Shown: positions 1-8,390, numbered from the stretch's first letter. The stretch: 37,123 nucleotides of DNA from Cyanobium usitatum str. Tous (GCF_003011885.1 NZ_PXXO01000019.1:1-37123); one strand, 5' to 3'. A program made the numbers and translations. The notes: generated by a model from the sequence alone, not told the origin.

Positions 1-140
1 CCCAGCGTGATCTCCTGCTCATGGGATAGCAGCGGCACTCGCCCGATGTCCCGCAGGTAGCTACGCACCAGGTCGCCACCTGATTGGGCCGAGGCAGCAC
101 CGGCACTGGGGCTGGAGCCAAGAACGGGCAGGGCGGACAT
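1..140 (-). CDS. Group 2 RNA polymerase sigma factor, N-terminal part (cut by window edge)
   Basis: Partial gene: the first 46 codons read leftward from an ATG at 140-138. The start is low-complexity (Ala/Ser/Gly-rich), then comes DLVRSYLRDIGRVPLLSHEQ followed by EITLG. This is the region 1.2 signature of sigma-70 factors, in the form typical of cyanobacterial group 1/2 sigma factors. The protein would direct RNA polymerase to a subset of promoters. The missing C-terminus (regions 2-4) prevents assignment to SigB, C, D or E. The short N-terminus, without the long acidic extension of the principal sigma factor, argues for group 2. The gene is divergent from the pseudouridine synthase, and a strong inverted repeat lies in the shared upstream region. 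Confidence 0.85.
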   Translation of the reverse strand, partial: MSALPVLGSSPSAGAASAQSGGDLVRSYLRDIGRVPLLSHEQEITL

Positions 141-149
141 GGCGAGCCG

Positions 150-177
150 GTTTACGAAACTCTTTGGTTTCGCAAAC
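150..177. promoter_or_regulatory. 11-bp inverted repeat in the sigma-factor leader / divergent intergenic region
   Basis: GTTTACGAAAC (150-160) and GTTTCGCAAAC (167-177) are inverted copies with one mismatch, separated by 6 nt. Transcribed toward the sigma gene the mismatch becomes a G-U wobble, giving an 11-bp stem with a 6-nt loop that ends 10 nt before the ATG. It could be a translation-control hairpin in the sigma mRNA or a dyad operator serving both divergent genes. There is no T-tract, so it is not a standard terminator. Confidence 0.5.
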
Positions 178-201
178 CTACCATTCTTTTTAAGGGCGAA
201 C

Positions 202-942
202 ATGGGTGGCATGGCCACTGAACGGCTGCAAAAACTGATAGCCAACGCCGGGCTCTGCTCCCGGCGCCAGGCAGAACAGCTGCTGAATCAAGGCCTGGTG
301 CAGGTAAATGGTGCCGTGGCCCAGCTGGGCGATCGGGCCGACCCCGAGCGCGATCGCATCACCGTGCGGGGAGAGCCCCTGGCGGCCCGGCCCCAGCCCC
401 TACTGCTGCTGCTCAACAAACCGGTGGGAGTGGTTTGCAGCTGCCACGATCCCGAGGGGCGAACCACCGTGCTGGACCTGCTGCCAGCCGAACTGCGCCA
501 CGGCAGTGGACTCCACCCGGTGGGCCGGCTCGATGCCAACAGCCGCGGCGCCCTGCTGCTCAGCAACCAGGGGGAGGTGACCCTGCGGCTCACCCATCCC
601 CGCTACGGCCACCGCAAGACTTACCGGGTGTGGGTGAAGGGCCAACCGGAGGACCGGGTGCTGGAGCGCTGGGCTGCCGGAGTGCCCCTTGATGGCCAGG
701 CCAGCCAACCGGTGGGGCTGATGCTGATTCAAAGGCGCCCCCAGGCAACCGAAATCGAACTGCGGATGGGGGAGGGACGCAACCGTCAGATCCGGCGCAC
801 CGCCGAGGCCCTTGGCCACCCCGTGCTCGATCTGCAGCGGCTGGCAATCGGCCCCCTGCAGCTGGGCGCATTGCCCGAAGGTCGCTGGCGGCGCCTCGAT
901 CGCCAAGAATGGCAGCTGCTTAATTCCACGCCCCCACCCTGA
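202..942 (+). CDS. RsuA/RluB-family rRNA pseudouridine synthase
   Basis: Isomerises a specific uridine in rRNA to pseudouridine in the cytoplasm. The N-terminus is an S4 RNA-binding domain (RLQKLIANAGLCSRRQAEQL through the VNG turn), followed by the RsuA-type catalytic core. LLLNKPVGV and PVGRLDANSRGALLLSNQGE are visible, the latter carrying the catalytic Asp of the GRLD motif. GEGRNRQIRR is the family's C-terminal signature. I chose the ATG at 202 because AAGGG (192-196) lies 5 nt upstream. The ATG at 211 (MATERLQ) is the next candidate and matches the usual family start. An in-frame ATG at 139 is unlikely because it overlaps the sigma-factor leader. Size is normal for the family. Whether the target is 16S or 23S rRNA cannot be told from sequence alone. 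Confidence 0.93.
   Translation: MGGMATERLQKLIANAGLCSRRQAEQLLNQGLVQVNGAVAQLGDRADPERDRITVRGEPLAARPQPLLLLLNKPVGVVCSCHDPEGRTTVLDLLPAELRHGSGLHPVGRLDANSRGALLLSNQGEVTLRLTHPRYGHRKTYRVWVKGQPEDRVLERWAAGVPLDGQASQPVGLMLIQRRPQATEIELRMGEGRNRQIRRTAEALGHPVLDLQRLAIGPLQLGALPEGRWRRLDRQEWQLLNSTPPP
350..357. repeat. HIP1 octamer GCGATCGC
   Basis: Highly iterated palindrome of cyanobacteria, here inside the pseudouridine synthase gene. Two other copies were seen, at 8967-8974 and 29662-29669. Three copies in 37 kb is far below the density in HIP1-rich genomes. Confidence 0.9.
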
Positions 943-1052
943 GCCCCTCCACCCCGCTGCCACCAAAGCGCCCGCGAGGCCGCCCCGGCCGCTGGTGGCG
1001 CCCTGGACAATCAGCGGCCCCAAGTGGGCCTGCCGAGGCTCCGGCTGATCCG

Positions 1053-1865
1053 TTGCTGGCAGCAGGCCAGCGGCTGCGGCTGCGGCGCGAGGAACGGGGC
1101 CTGAGCCTGCGGGACCTCGCCCTGCAAACACGCATCAGCGCGGCAGTGCTGGAGGCCCTAGAGCGAGGCTGGCGCGACCGGCTACCGGAAGCCACCTACC
1201 TGCGCACCATGGTGCCGCTGATCGAGCGACACCTAGAGCTGCCACCGGGCAGCCTGGAAACGGCGCTGCCCAGCAGCGAGCAACACCGCCGTTTCCAGGG
1301 CCAAAAGCGAGAGCCCCTGCTGCGTCGTTTCACGCCGGGCTCAATCGATGTATTCACCACCTGGCAGGGCACCCTGCTCTACGGCCTGCTGACCCTGGGA
1401 CTGATCTACGCGGTGAACCTGCAGCAGCAGCAACTGGCAGCCCGGGGGCTGCTGGCGCTACGGCCGATTTCGCCCCTGCCTGCCGCTGACCAGGCCAAAC
1501 CGCCGCGGCCTGATCAAGCCCTACTGCAGCTTTATCCCGAGCTGCGCCCCCTGGAGCTGGCCGCCAGGGGCCAGGGGGTTGGGCAACTGCGGCGGGCAAA
1601 GCCAAGCCAAATTCCAGCGGCCGGAGTGCTGGAGCTGCAATTAAGCCAGCCCAGCCAGCTCACGCTGGAGAGCGCCAGCGGAGTTCGCACCAACCTGCGT
1701 AACAGCAGCGGCAGCATCAGCCTGCCCCTCAGTGGCAGCTTCCGACTCAGTCTCAACCCTCCACCCAGCGCCGGGGATCTAGTGAGCTGGAACGGCTCGC
1801 CCCTGCAGCCAGTCAAGGGCCAGCCCGGTCAGTTCAGCTCACCAGCAGACGCAGCCCGGCCGTAG
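1053..1865 (+). CDS. RodZ-like HTH membrane protein
   Basis: An N-terminal Xre-type helix-turn-helix domain (about residues 4-65; LRLRREERGLSLRDLALQTR, then the YLRTMVPLIERHLELP helices) is followed by a linker, one transmembrane segment (about 107-125, LLYGLLTLGLIYAV) and a C-terminal beta-rich region (about 190-260). This is the architecture of RodZ/DUF4115 proteins, where the HTH binds the MreB cytoskeleton rather than DNA and the C-terminal domain faces the periplasm. A role in cell shape is inferred from that architecture. The start is uncertain: TTG at 1053 is the first usual start codon in the open frame, though the frame stays open upstream. The 3' end overlaps the convergent malQ gene by 37 bp. 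Confidence 0.72.
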   Translation: MLAAGQRLRLRREERGLSLRDLALQTRISAAVLEALERGWRDRLPEATYLRTMVPLIERHLELPPGSLETALPSSEQHRRFQGQKREPLLRRFTPGSIDVFTTWQGTLLYGLLTLGLIYAVNLQQQQLAARGLLALRPISPLPAADQAKPPRPDQALLQLYPELRPLELAARGQGVGQLRRAKPSQIPAAGVLELQLSQPSQLTLESASGVRTNLRNSSGSISLPLSGSFRLSLNPPPSAGDLVSWNGSPLQPVKGQPGQFSSPADAARP

Positions 1866-3355
1866 CTCGCCGCCATGGCGCCATAGCCCTGCAGGGCCCC
1901 GTCCAGGCTGGCCACCGGCTGCTGCAGGCGCCAAGTCCAGTTGCCCGAGCTGGTGCCTGGGGTATTGAAGCGGGCCCGGTCATCGAGCTCCAGCAGATCC
2001 TGAAGGGGCACCACCGCTAGGTCGGCAGGACTGGCCAGGGCCAGCTCCAGCAGCTGCCAGGCCGGCGCCGTAATCGGTGCACCCACCGCCTCGGCCAGCC
2101 GCTGACGGGCGTCGTCACCGAGGCTCTGCCACCAGCCAACGCTGGTGGCGTTGTCGTGGGTGCCGGTGTACACCACCCAGCGGCGACCGCGGATGTTGGC
2201 TGGTAGGTAGGGATTGGTGGAGTCGCCATCAAAGGCGAACTGCAGGATCTTCATGCCTGGCAAACCGAAGCCATCACGCAGGGCCTCCACCGCCGGGGTG
2301 ATCACACCAAGATCCTCAGCAATTAGGGGCAGGTGCCTGCCGCGGCGCAGCCAGAGCAAGGCCAGCAACGGCCAGCCTGGAAACCAGCGCCAGCTTCCGT
2401 TTTCGGCGGTGAGTGCATCACCGGGCACGCTCCAAAAAGACTCCAGAGCGCGGAAGTGATCGAGCCGCAGCTGGTCAAACAGTTCGAATTGGCGCTGCAG
2501 GCGGGCCAGCCACCAGCTAAAGCCGCTGAGCAGGTGTCTGGGCCAGCGATAAACAGGGGTGCCCCAGAGCTGGCCGGTGGCCGAGAAGTAGTCGGGCGGC
2601 ACGCCGCTCTGGGCAGTGAGCGAGCCATCGGAGCGCAGGGAGAACAAGGAGCGGTGGGCCCAGACATCGGCGCTGTCGTGGGCCACATAAAACGGCAGGT
2701 CTCCCAGCAGCTGCACGCCGGCCTGGCTTGCCTGACGGCGCAGCTGCTGCCACTGGCGCTGCAGCTGCCACTGCAGCAGCTGCTCCTGCAGCAGCCAGTC
2801 GGCGCGCTCGGTGGCAACTCGCGCTAGGGCGCGGCGCTGACGCTGGGCCAGGGGAGCCGGCCACTGCCACCAGGGCTGGCCGCCTTGGAGCCGGCGGATC
2901 ACCATGAATAGGGCGTGGTCTGGCAACCAGCGCCGTTGGCTGCGCCGCCAGCGGGCAAAAGCCCGTTGCTGCTCTGCCGGCTGGGCGCCCCAGCGGAGGG
3001 CAAGGGCCTCCCCCAGAGCCGTACTGCGGGCCGCAACCACAGACAAATCCATCGGCCCGGCCGCCATCGCAGCTCCAGGTAGGGCCTCTAAGTCATGGGG
3101 CTCCAGGAAACCCTCCTGGCGCAACCGCTCACCATCCAGCAGCCAGGGGTTGAGGGCCGAGCCGCTAGGGGAGCTGTAGGGCGAACCGGTGCCGTCGGGG
3201 GGAGCAAGGGGCAGCAGTTGCCAAACGCCAATGCGATGGCGACCGAGGAGGTCAAGCCAATCGTGGGCAGCCTGGCCAAAGCTGCCGCAACCACCCTTAC
3301 CGGGCAGGGAGGTGGGGTGCAGCAGCACCCCGGCATGGCGGTGGGCCTGATTCAC
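1829..3355 (-). CDS. malQ: 4-alpha-glucanotransferase (amylomaltase, GH77)
   Basis: Transfers alpha-1,4-glucan segments between maltooligosaccharides and releases glucose, part of glycogen turnover in the cytoplasm. The N-terminal motif (GVLLHPTSLPGKGG, then GSFG and WQLLPLAPPDGTGSPYSS) is diagnostic of GH77. IDHFRALESFW-like sequence (here LRLDHFRALESFW), IAEDLG and YTGTHDN follow in the expected order and include the catalytic Asp/Glu/Asp set. Length (508 aa) is normal for bacterial MalQ. The start is GTG at 3355, whose first bases overlap the TGA of bciB (GTGA), so the two genes are co-transcribed and probably translationally coupled. The 3' end overlaps the convergent RodZ-like gene. Confidence 0.96.
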   Translation of the reverse strand: MNQAHRHAGVLLHPTSLPGKGGCGSFGQAAHDWLDLLGRHRIGVWQLLPLAPPDGTGSPYSSPSGSALNPWLLDGERLRQEGFLEPHDLEALPGAAMAAGPMDLSVVAARSTALGEALALRWGAQPAEQQRAFARWRRSQRRWLPDHALFMVIRRLQGGQPWWQWPAPLAQRQRRALARVATERADWLLQEQLLQWQLQRQWQQLRRQASQAGVQLLGDLPFYVAHDSADVWAHRSLFSLRSDGSLTAQSGVPPDYFSATGQLWGTPVYRWPRHLLSGFSWWLARLQRQFELFDQLRLDHFRALESFWSVPGDALTAENGSWRWFPGWPLLALLWLRRGRHLPLIAEDLGVITPAVEALRDGFGLPGMKILQFAFDGDSTNPYLPANIRGRRWVVYTGTHDNATSVGWWQSLGDDARQRLAEAVGAPITAPAWQLLELALASPADLAVVPLQDLLELDDRARFNTPGTSSGNWTWRLQQPVASLDGALQGYGAMAASYGRAASAGELN

Positions 3356-4548
3356 GAGGCCGGCAGCCGATAACGACTAATAATGGCCTTGGCAAACGCC
3401 GGAATGTGGGCTTCGAGCTTTCCTGGGTGGTTACGCCGCAACCAGAGAGCGTTGCGGGTGAAGTGGGAGTCGATCGAAAAGCGGCCATATTCCAGGCCCT
3501 TCGGCCCTAGCCGCTGCACCACCAAACCAATCAGGTTGGCCAGCCACATGGGCAGCTTCAGGGCCTTGTCGTAAGCCTCGATGCCCTGCTGCACCGCCGC
3601 AAAACGCTCACCACTGGAAGTAACAGGGGCCATGTCAAGCTCCTCCTCCACCAGATCCAGCAGCAGCTGGCCCCTGGGGTTGCGCACCGTGAGCCATTGG
3701 CGGCCGAAGCTCGCGCCCATGTAGCCCACCACCAGATCGGCGCCGGCGTTGGTGTAGTCGAAACAGCTCAAACAACTCGGAGCAAATACATCCTTGAGCT
3801 TGGGTGTGTCCAACCCAAAGAAGGGCACCGTTTCCTCGCGGCCGTCGCTGTGGCGGAAGTGGATGCGGAAGTCCTGCATGAACTCGTAGTGCACCACCGT
3901 CTCTGGCGAGCTGACGGTGCTGTCGAGGAAGGTCTGCAGGCCCGCTCGGCTGACGTTGTCTACGCAGGGCAAGCCCAGCACGTAGAGCTCGTCGAGGGGC
4001 AGGGTGGGTTGCACCGCCCGCAGGGCCTGGATCTGGCAGCCCACGCCGATCGCCAGCAGCTTGCGGATGCCGCTGCCGGGCAGCTGCTCCAGCACCTCCA
4101 GGTTTGGGGAAAGGGTGGGCTTATTCACCCGGGCGCTGAGCACCTCCTCCGGGGTGCGGGCGAGGCGGGGCACGGGCGTGAAGCGATCGGCCTCGCTTTG
4201 GCCAACGCAAAGCACCGCGTCGACCAGGCCAGTTTCCAGGGCCCGCACGCCGATGCGGCTGACGATCCCCGTCCACTGGGCCCCTTCGATCGGTTGCTGG
4301 AGCCGGGCGGTGAGCATGCGTTGCTGCACCCCGAAATAAAGCTCCTCCTCGTTGTCGAGGTCGCGGCTACGGCCATGGGCCGCGGCCTCCATAGCCTCAA
4401 AGCGCTGCTCCAGAAAGGCGCAGCTGTTTTTCACGTAAGCAACCCAGCGGCTGTCACACAGACCGCACTGGCTGCATAAATCTTTGGCTGGATAGACGCT
4501 GCCCTTGGCCAGGGGCCGGGCGCGCTCATGGGGAGCACTTGCAGCCAT
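3352..4548 (-). CDS. bciB: Divinyl chlorophyll(ide) 8-vinyl reductase, ferredoxin-type (FrhB family)
   Basis: An FrhB/FdhB-family flavin iron-sulfur protein. The N-terminus has CSQCGLCDSRW, a CxxCxxC cluster ligand set. Further conserved cysteines occur in GVGCQIQALR, GLPCVDNVSR and APSCLSCFDYTN. The best-known cyanobacterial member is Slr1923 (BciB/CvrA), which reduces the 8-vinyl group during chlorophyll a synthesis with reduced ferredoxin. The related alternative is 7-hydroxymethyl chlorophyll a reductase, which is unlikely here because nothing suggests chlorophyll b. I chose ATG 4548 (MAASAPHERA); an in-frame start at 4581 would add 11 residues. It is the first gene of a two-gene unit with malQ and is divergent from the LCP gene. 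Confidence 0.85.
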   Translation of the reverse strand: MAASAPHERARPLAKGSVYPAKDLCSQCGLCDSRWVAYVKNSCAFLEQRFEAMEAAAHGRSRDLDNEEELYFGVQQRMLTARLQQPIEGAQWTGIVSRIGVRALETGLVDAVLCVGQSEADRFTPVPRLARTPEEVLSARVNKPTLSPNLEVLEQLPGSGIRKLLAIGVGCQIQALRAVQPTLPLDELYVLGLPCVDNVSRAGLQTFLDSTVSSPETVVHYEFMQDFRIHFRHSDGREETVPFFGLDTPKLKDVFAPSCLSCFDYTNAGADLVVGYMGASFGRQWLTVRNPRGQLLLDLVEEELDMAPVTSSGERFAAVQQGIEAYDKALKLPMWLANLIGLVVQRLGPKGLEYGRFSIDSHFTRNALWLRRNHPGKLEAHIPAFAKAIISRYRLPAS

Positions 4549-4639
4549 CAGCGGATTTCCCCATCGCATCTGCGCCGCCACAACCTATCGGGTGCAAGGC
4601 GTTGAGGCTTGGGCCAAAGTAGTTTGCCGACAAGCCCCT

Positions 4640-5641
4640 ATGGCCCGACGTTCCGCCCCAAGCCAACCCCGCCGGGGACCCACCCTGTTGCGGCTGGGTG
4701 CGTTAGCCGTGGGCATGGCCACGGGCGCTGGTCTAATCGGTGTGCTCTGGCCCATAGGAGACCGTGCCACAGAACCGCTGCAGCAGCTGACGCCAGCCGA
4801 CCTGGCCAAGCCCCCTAGCCGCAGCATCACCCTGCTGGTGATCGGCCTCGACAGCGAGCGTCCCGGGGATCCGCTCAACAAGGCCGCTCCCCGTGGGGCA
4901 GCCAACGCCGATGCCCTGCTGCTGGTGCGGGTTAATCCCCAGGGCCCCCTGCAGGTGCTCAGCCTGCCGCCCAACCTGGCCGTGCAACTACCGGGCCAGA
5001 AACGCCCCCAGAGTCTCGGCAGCCTCTATCGCATGGGCGGCGTAGCCCTCACCGCTGATGCGGTGCGCAACCTGATAGGCCTCGACTCAGGCCAGCCAGC
5101 GCGCTTTTTGGTGCTGGGCCGCTCCAATCTGCGCAGCCTGGTGGATGGCCTCGGCAGCATCGCCGCCAATCCCACCCTGGCTCTTCGCTACAAGGACAAG
5201 AGCCAGCGCTTCAGCATCAACCTTCAGGGCGGGCTGCAACGGCTCAAGGGCAACCAGGTGGAGCAACTGGTGCGATACCGCGATCCAGACCGGCCTGAGG
5301 AGAGTCGCCAGGACAACCAGCAGCTGGTGGTGCGCAGCCTGCTGCGGGAGCTGGCCATGCCGGAACAGCTGGGCCAACTTGCCAATTTGCTCAAATCACT
5401 CAACAACCAGGGGGTTGTCACCAACTTGAGCCAGCCAGAAACCCTGAGCCTGCTGGCGGCTGGCCTAGATCAGGCCGAGAGCGTGCAATTCACCAGCCTG
5501 CCCCTGGCACCGGCACCCGAACAGGAACAGGAACAGGAACCCAACAGCAGCCGGGGCACCAAACTGAGCCTGCGCGAGATCAGCAGCAGCGCCCCTGAGC
5601 CCCTCTGGCCGGCAGCGACTAACTCAACGGCTCAGCAATAG
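4640..5641 (+). CDS. Divergent LytR-CpsA-Psr (LCP) family protein
   Basis: A single N-terminal transmembrane anchor (LGALAVGMATGAGLIGVLW) precedes an extracytoplasmic LCP domain. Recognisable LCP blocks are ITLLVIGLDSE, NADALLLVRVNP, LQVLSLPPNLAVQL and the LVRYRDPDRPEESRQDNQQ helix with the conserved Arg-rich signature. LCP enzymes attach undecaprenyl-linked polymers to peptidoglycan. Here the usual RxDT and PRD (catalytic Arg) positions read NADA and PPNL, so activity is doubtful. The C-terminus is low-complexity, with an EQEQEQ tract encoded by a GGAACA hexamer repeat near 5520-5538. ATG 4640 (MARRSAPSQ) is preferred because the frame upstream lacks family similarity and overlaps bciB. The stop overlaps the convergent hypothetical gene by 18 bp. 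Confidence 0.75.
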   Translation: MARRSAPSQPRRGPTLLRLGALAVGMATGAGLIGVLWPIGDRATEPLQQLTPADLAKPPSRSITLLVIGLDSERPGDPLNKAAPRGAANADALLLVRVNPQGPLQVLSLPPNLAVQLPGQKRPQSLGSLYRMGGVALTADAVRNLIGLDSGQPARFLVLGRSNLRSLVDGLGSIAANPTLALRYKDKSQRFSINLQGGLQRLKGNQVEQLVRYRDPDRPEESRQDNQQLVVRSLLRELAMPEQLGQLANLLKSLNNQGVVTNLSQPETLSLLAAGLDQAESVQFTSLPLAPAPEQEQEQEPNSSRGTKLSLREISSSAPEPLWPAATNSTAQQ

Positions 5642-6127
5642 CTCCCATCGCAGGGCCAAAGCAGGGGCCAGGTCAAAAGGCTCCTCCAGGGTTCCCAACC
5701 AGGGCAGGCCATCGCCGCGGCGCAGGTCTGGCTGCCAGGGGCCACCGGCCTGCACAAGCCCGGCCAAGGGCACTTGCCACTGGGCCAGCAGGGCCGCCAT
5801 CGCCGCCGGCAGGCCCGTCTGCAGCTGCTCGGCCGTCAGCAGCAGCAGCACCGGCTGGCGCCAGGCCCCAAGGGCCTCGGCCCAGTGGCCGAATCCCTGC
5901 AACACCAGGCCGGGATCAAGCGGCAAGGGCACCAGGCCTGGTCCCTGCTCAGCCAGGGAGGCCAGCGATTGGGGCGGTTGCTCAATTGCGAGCGGGTTGC
6001 CCCAGGGCAGGCCCAGGGCCAAGGCCAGCGGTGGCCCCGCCTCTGCTTGCAGTGCCGCCACCGCAGCCGCTGCACCAGCTCCCACCAACACCAAGGGGCG
6101 TTGCCGACCAGACAGGGAAAGAGTCAT
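5624..6127 (-). CDS. Conserved hypothetical protein, possibly a degenerate BioD/MobB-like fold
   Basis: 167 aa, Ala/Leu-rich, no signal peptide. I do not recognise the family. The start resembles a nucleotide-binding beta strand and glycine loop (RPLVLVGAGAAAAVAAL) but lacks the GKT of a P-loop. The C-terminal part (QVPLAGLVQAGGPW through GLPWLGTLEEP) loosely resembles the end of dethiobiotin-synthase-like ATPases. No function is assigned. ATG at 6127 is chosen because it gives the compact conserved-looking start MTLSLSGRQRP. The gene is divergent from prs across about 70 bp and convergent with the LCP gene. Confidence 0.6.
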   Translation of the reverse strand: MTLSLSGRQRPLVLVGAGAAAAVAALQAEAGPPLALALGLPWGNPLAIEQPPQSLASLAEQGPGLVPLPLDPGLVLQGFGHWAEALGAWRQPVLLLLTAEQLQTGLPAAMAALLAQWQVPLAGLVQAGGPWQPDLRRGDGLPWLGTLEEPFDLAPALALRWELLLSR

Positions 6128-6195
6128 GGATTTTTGTACTAGGTGGGCGGGCTCGCTTCTACCATCAGGTTTCAGCCGACGCGTTAGCGGCCGCC

Positions 6196-7203
6196 GTGAC
6201 CAGTTTTCTGACCGCTGATCGCGTGGCACCCCAGGGCAGCGCGAGCCAGTCGAATCACGACACCCGGCGACTGAGGTTGTTTAGTGGCACCTCCAACCAA
6301 GCCCTGGCTCAGGAAATTGGCACCTATCTGGGCGTGCCAGATGGGCCGCGGGTGATCAAACGCTTCGCAGACGGCGAGCTTTACATCCAGATTCAGGAGT
6401 CGATCCGGGGCTGCGATGTCTTCTTGATCCAGCCCACCTGCGCCCCGGTGAACGATCACCTGATGGAGCTGCTGATCATGGTGGATGCCTGCAAGCGGGC
6501 CTCGGCCCGGCAGATCACCGCTGTTATCCCTTACTACGGTTACGCCCGCGCCGACCGCAAGACCGCCGGACGGGAATCGATCACCGCCAAACTCGTTGCC
6601 AACCTGCTGGCTAAATCAGGGGTGGATCGGGTGCTGGCCATGGACCTGCACTCCGCCCAGATCCAGGGCTATTTCGACATCCCCTGCGACCACATTTATG
6701 GATCGCCGGTGCTGGTCGACTATTTGCGCACCCGCGACCTTGGCGAAGTGGTGGTGGTGTCCCCGGACGTGGGCGGGGTAGCGCGGGCCAGGGCCTTCGC
6801 CAAGCAGATGAATGACGCCCCCCTGGCGATCATTGACAAGCGTCGCTCCGGTCACAACGTGGCCGAAAGCCTCACCGTGATTGGCGATGTGGTGGGCAAG
6901 ACCGCAATCCTGATCGACGACATGATCGACACCGGCGGCACGATCTGTGCCGGTGGCCGGCTGCTGCGGCAGCGGGGGGCAACCCGGGTGCTGGCCTGCG
7001 CCAGCCATGCGGTGTTTTCCCCACCGGCAATCGAGCGGATGTCGGAGCCTGGGTTGTTCGAGGAGGTGCTTGTCACCAATAGCATTCCCCGCCGCGATGA
7101 AGACCGCTTCCCCCAGCTCCAGGTGCTCTCGGTGGCCAAGATGCTCGGCGAAGCGATCTGGCGCATCCACGAGGAGAGCTCGGTGAGCTCAATGTTCCGC
7201 TGA
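6196..7203 (+). CDS. prs: Ribose-phosphate pyrophosphokinase
   Basis: Makes PRPP from ribose 5-phosphate and ATP, feeding purine, pyrimidine, histidine, tryptophan and NAD synthesis in the cytoplasm. Visible signatures are RLFSGTSNQALAQEI, KRFADGELYIQI, the metal-binding DLHSAQIQGYFDIPCDHIYG, the flexible catalytic loop region DKRRSGHN, and the PRPP-binding loop ILIDDMIDTGGTI. The whole class I Prs core is intact. Start: GTG at 6196, giving VTSFLTADR, which fits the cyanobacterial family start (MTSFLTA-type). The frame upstream to 5986 overlaps the divergent gene and has no family similarity. It is probably expressed from the 68-bp divergent region. Product length is 335 aa, usual for cyanobacteria. 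Confidence 0.97.
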   Translation: MTSFLTADRVAPQGSASQSNHDTRRLRLFSGTSNQALAQEIGTYLGVPDGPRVIKRFADGELYIQIQESIRGCDVFLIQPTCAPVNDHLMELLIMVDACKRASARQITAVIPYYGYARADRKTAGRESITAKLVANLLAKSGVDRVLAMDLHSAQIQGYFDIPCDHIYGSPVLVDYLRTRDLGEVVVVSPDVGGVARARAFAKQMNDAPLAIIDKRRSGHNVAESLTVIGDVVGKTAILIDDMIDTGGTICAGGRLLRQRGATRVLACASHAVFSPPAIERMSEPGLFEEVLVTNSIPRRDEDRFPQLQVLSVAKMLGEAIWRIHEESSVSSMFR

Positions 7204-7229
7204 GGGCAGATCCGCTGAAACCAGCTCCG

Positions 7230-8390
7230 GTGAAGTTGCGTCGTTTTACCCGCTTAAAGGCTTTTTTGCCAGCTGCGGCGAGCATTTTGCTCACCCTGCC
7301 TTGGGCTGCCAACGCTCCACTGCTGGCCCAAACTCAGCCAGCTCCGCCCCGGCGCATCGGCGTGTGGCTCACCAATAGCCCCAGCCCCCTCTACTACGAC
7401 CCCGCCCGCATCGATCGGGCGGTGCAGGAGCTGGCAGAAGCGGGCTTCAACACCCTCTATCCCAACGTGTGGAGCCGGGGCACCACCTTCCACCGCTCCC
7501 GCCATGCGCCGATGGAGCCGGCCCTGGAGAAGGCCAACCCCAACCTCGATCCGATCTGCCGCTTCACCAAGGCCGCCCATCGCCGCGGCCTGCAGGTGAT
7601 CCCCTGGTTTGAGTACGGCCTGATGGAGCCTGCCGATGCTGCCGTGGTGCGCCAAAACCCCGATTGGGTGCTGCAGCGCCGGGATGGCAGCACTGAGATG
7701 GTCATGCACGGCAAACCAATGGTGTGGCTCAACCCCGCCCACCCGGGGGTGCGGCAGCGCTTTCTTGGCCTGATCGGCGAAATCGTGCAGCGCTGCAGCG
7801 TCGATGGCATCCAGCTCGACGACCACTTCGCCTGGCCGGTGGAGCTGGGCTACGACCCCTACAGCCGCGAACTATTCCGGGCGGCCACGGGCCGGGAGCC
7901 GCCAAACGACCATACGGATCGGGCCTGGATGCGCTGGCGGCGTCAGCAGCTCACCGCCCTGCTGCGGGAGCTGCGGGGCCAGCTCAAGCCCTCTGGCACG
8001 GTGATCAGCCTCTCGCCGGGCCCCTTCCGCTTTGCTTACAACCACTGGCTGCAGGACTGGGAGCTTTGGTCCTTGGGCGAGCTGATCGACGACCTCGTAG
8101 TGCAGAACTACGCCCACTCGGTGAAGGGCTTCGAAAAGGACCTCAACCAACCGGCCCTGGTGAAGGCACGCAGCTGGGGCATGCCTGTGGAGATCGGCAT
8201 CCTGGCGGGCTTCGGTGGCCGCACCCCCACCATGGCGACCCTGGCCCAGAAAGCCCAGCTATCGCTGCAGCGGGGCCATGGCGTGATCTATTTCTATTGG
8301 GAGGGCCTTTGGGGCTTGCACGCCGGGCCTGAGGGGGCTGCCTACCGCCAAGCTGCCTTTCGCCAGCTGCACCAGAGCTACCTGCGCTGA
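7230..8390 (+). CDS. Secreted GH10-like (DUF187) glycosyl hydrolase
   Basis: A signal peptide (KLRRFTRLKAFLPAAASILL, cleavage near PLLAQTQPA) is followed by a TIM-barrel of the family-10-like glycosylhydrolase group (DUF187/GHL10). Landmarks are RRIGVWLTNSPSPLYY near the N-terminus, LAEAGFNTLYPNVWSRG, LQVIPWFEYGL, VWLNPAHPGVRQRF, DGIQLDDHFAWP (acidic barrel-edge residues) and VVQNYAHSVKGF. It probably acts on a cell-wall or extracellular glycan in the periplasm; the substrate is unknown. Start: GTG at 7230, 26 nt after prs, in the same direction, so it may be co-transcribed with it. The stop codon abuts the convergent pepN stop with no spacer. Confidence 0.85.
   Translation: MKLRRFTRLKAFLPAAASILLTLPWAANAPLLAQTQPAPPRRIGVWLTNSPSPLYYDPARIDRAVQELAEAGFNTLYPNVWSRGTTFHRSRHAPMEPALEKANPNLDPICRFTKAAHRRGLQVIPWFEYGLMEPADAAVVRQNPDWVLQRRDGSTEMVMHGKPMVWLNPAHPGVRQRFLGLIGEIVQRCSVDGIQLDDHFAWPVELGYDPYSRELFRAATGREPPNDHTDRAWMRWRRQQLTALLRELRGQLKPSGTVISLSPGPFRFAYNHWLQDWELWSLGELIDDLVVQNYAHSVKGFEKDLNQPALVKARSWGMPVEIGILAGFGGRTPTMATLAQKAQLSLQRGHGVIYFYWEGLWGLHAGPEGAAYRQAAFRQLHQSYLR

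Noticed and set aside
400-1131. Long minus-strand ORF (243 aa) opposite the pseudouridine synthase
   Set aside because: Antisense frame kept open by high GC; product is low-complexity Ala/Gly/Gln without motifs, and the plus strand encodes a clear enzyme.
3697-4479. 260-aa plus-strand ORF opposite bciB
   Set aside because: Shadow of bciB; no domain, and bciB has conserved cysteine motifs.
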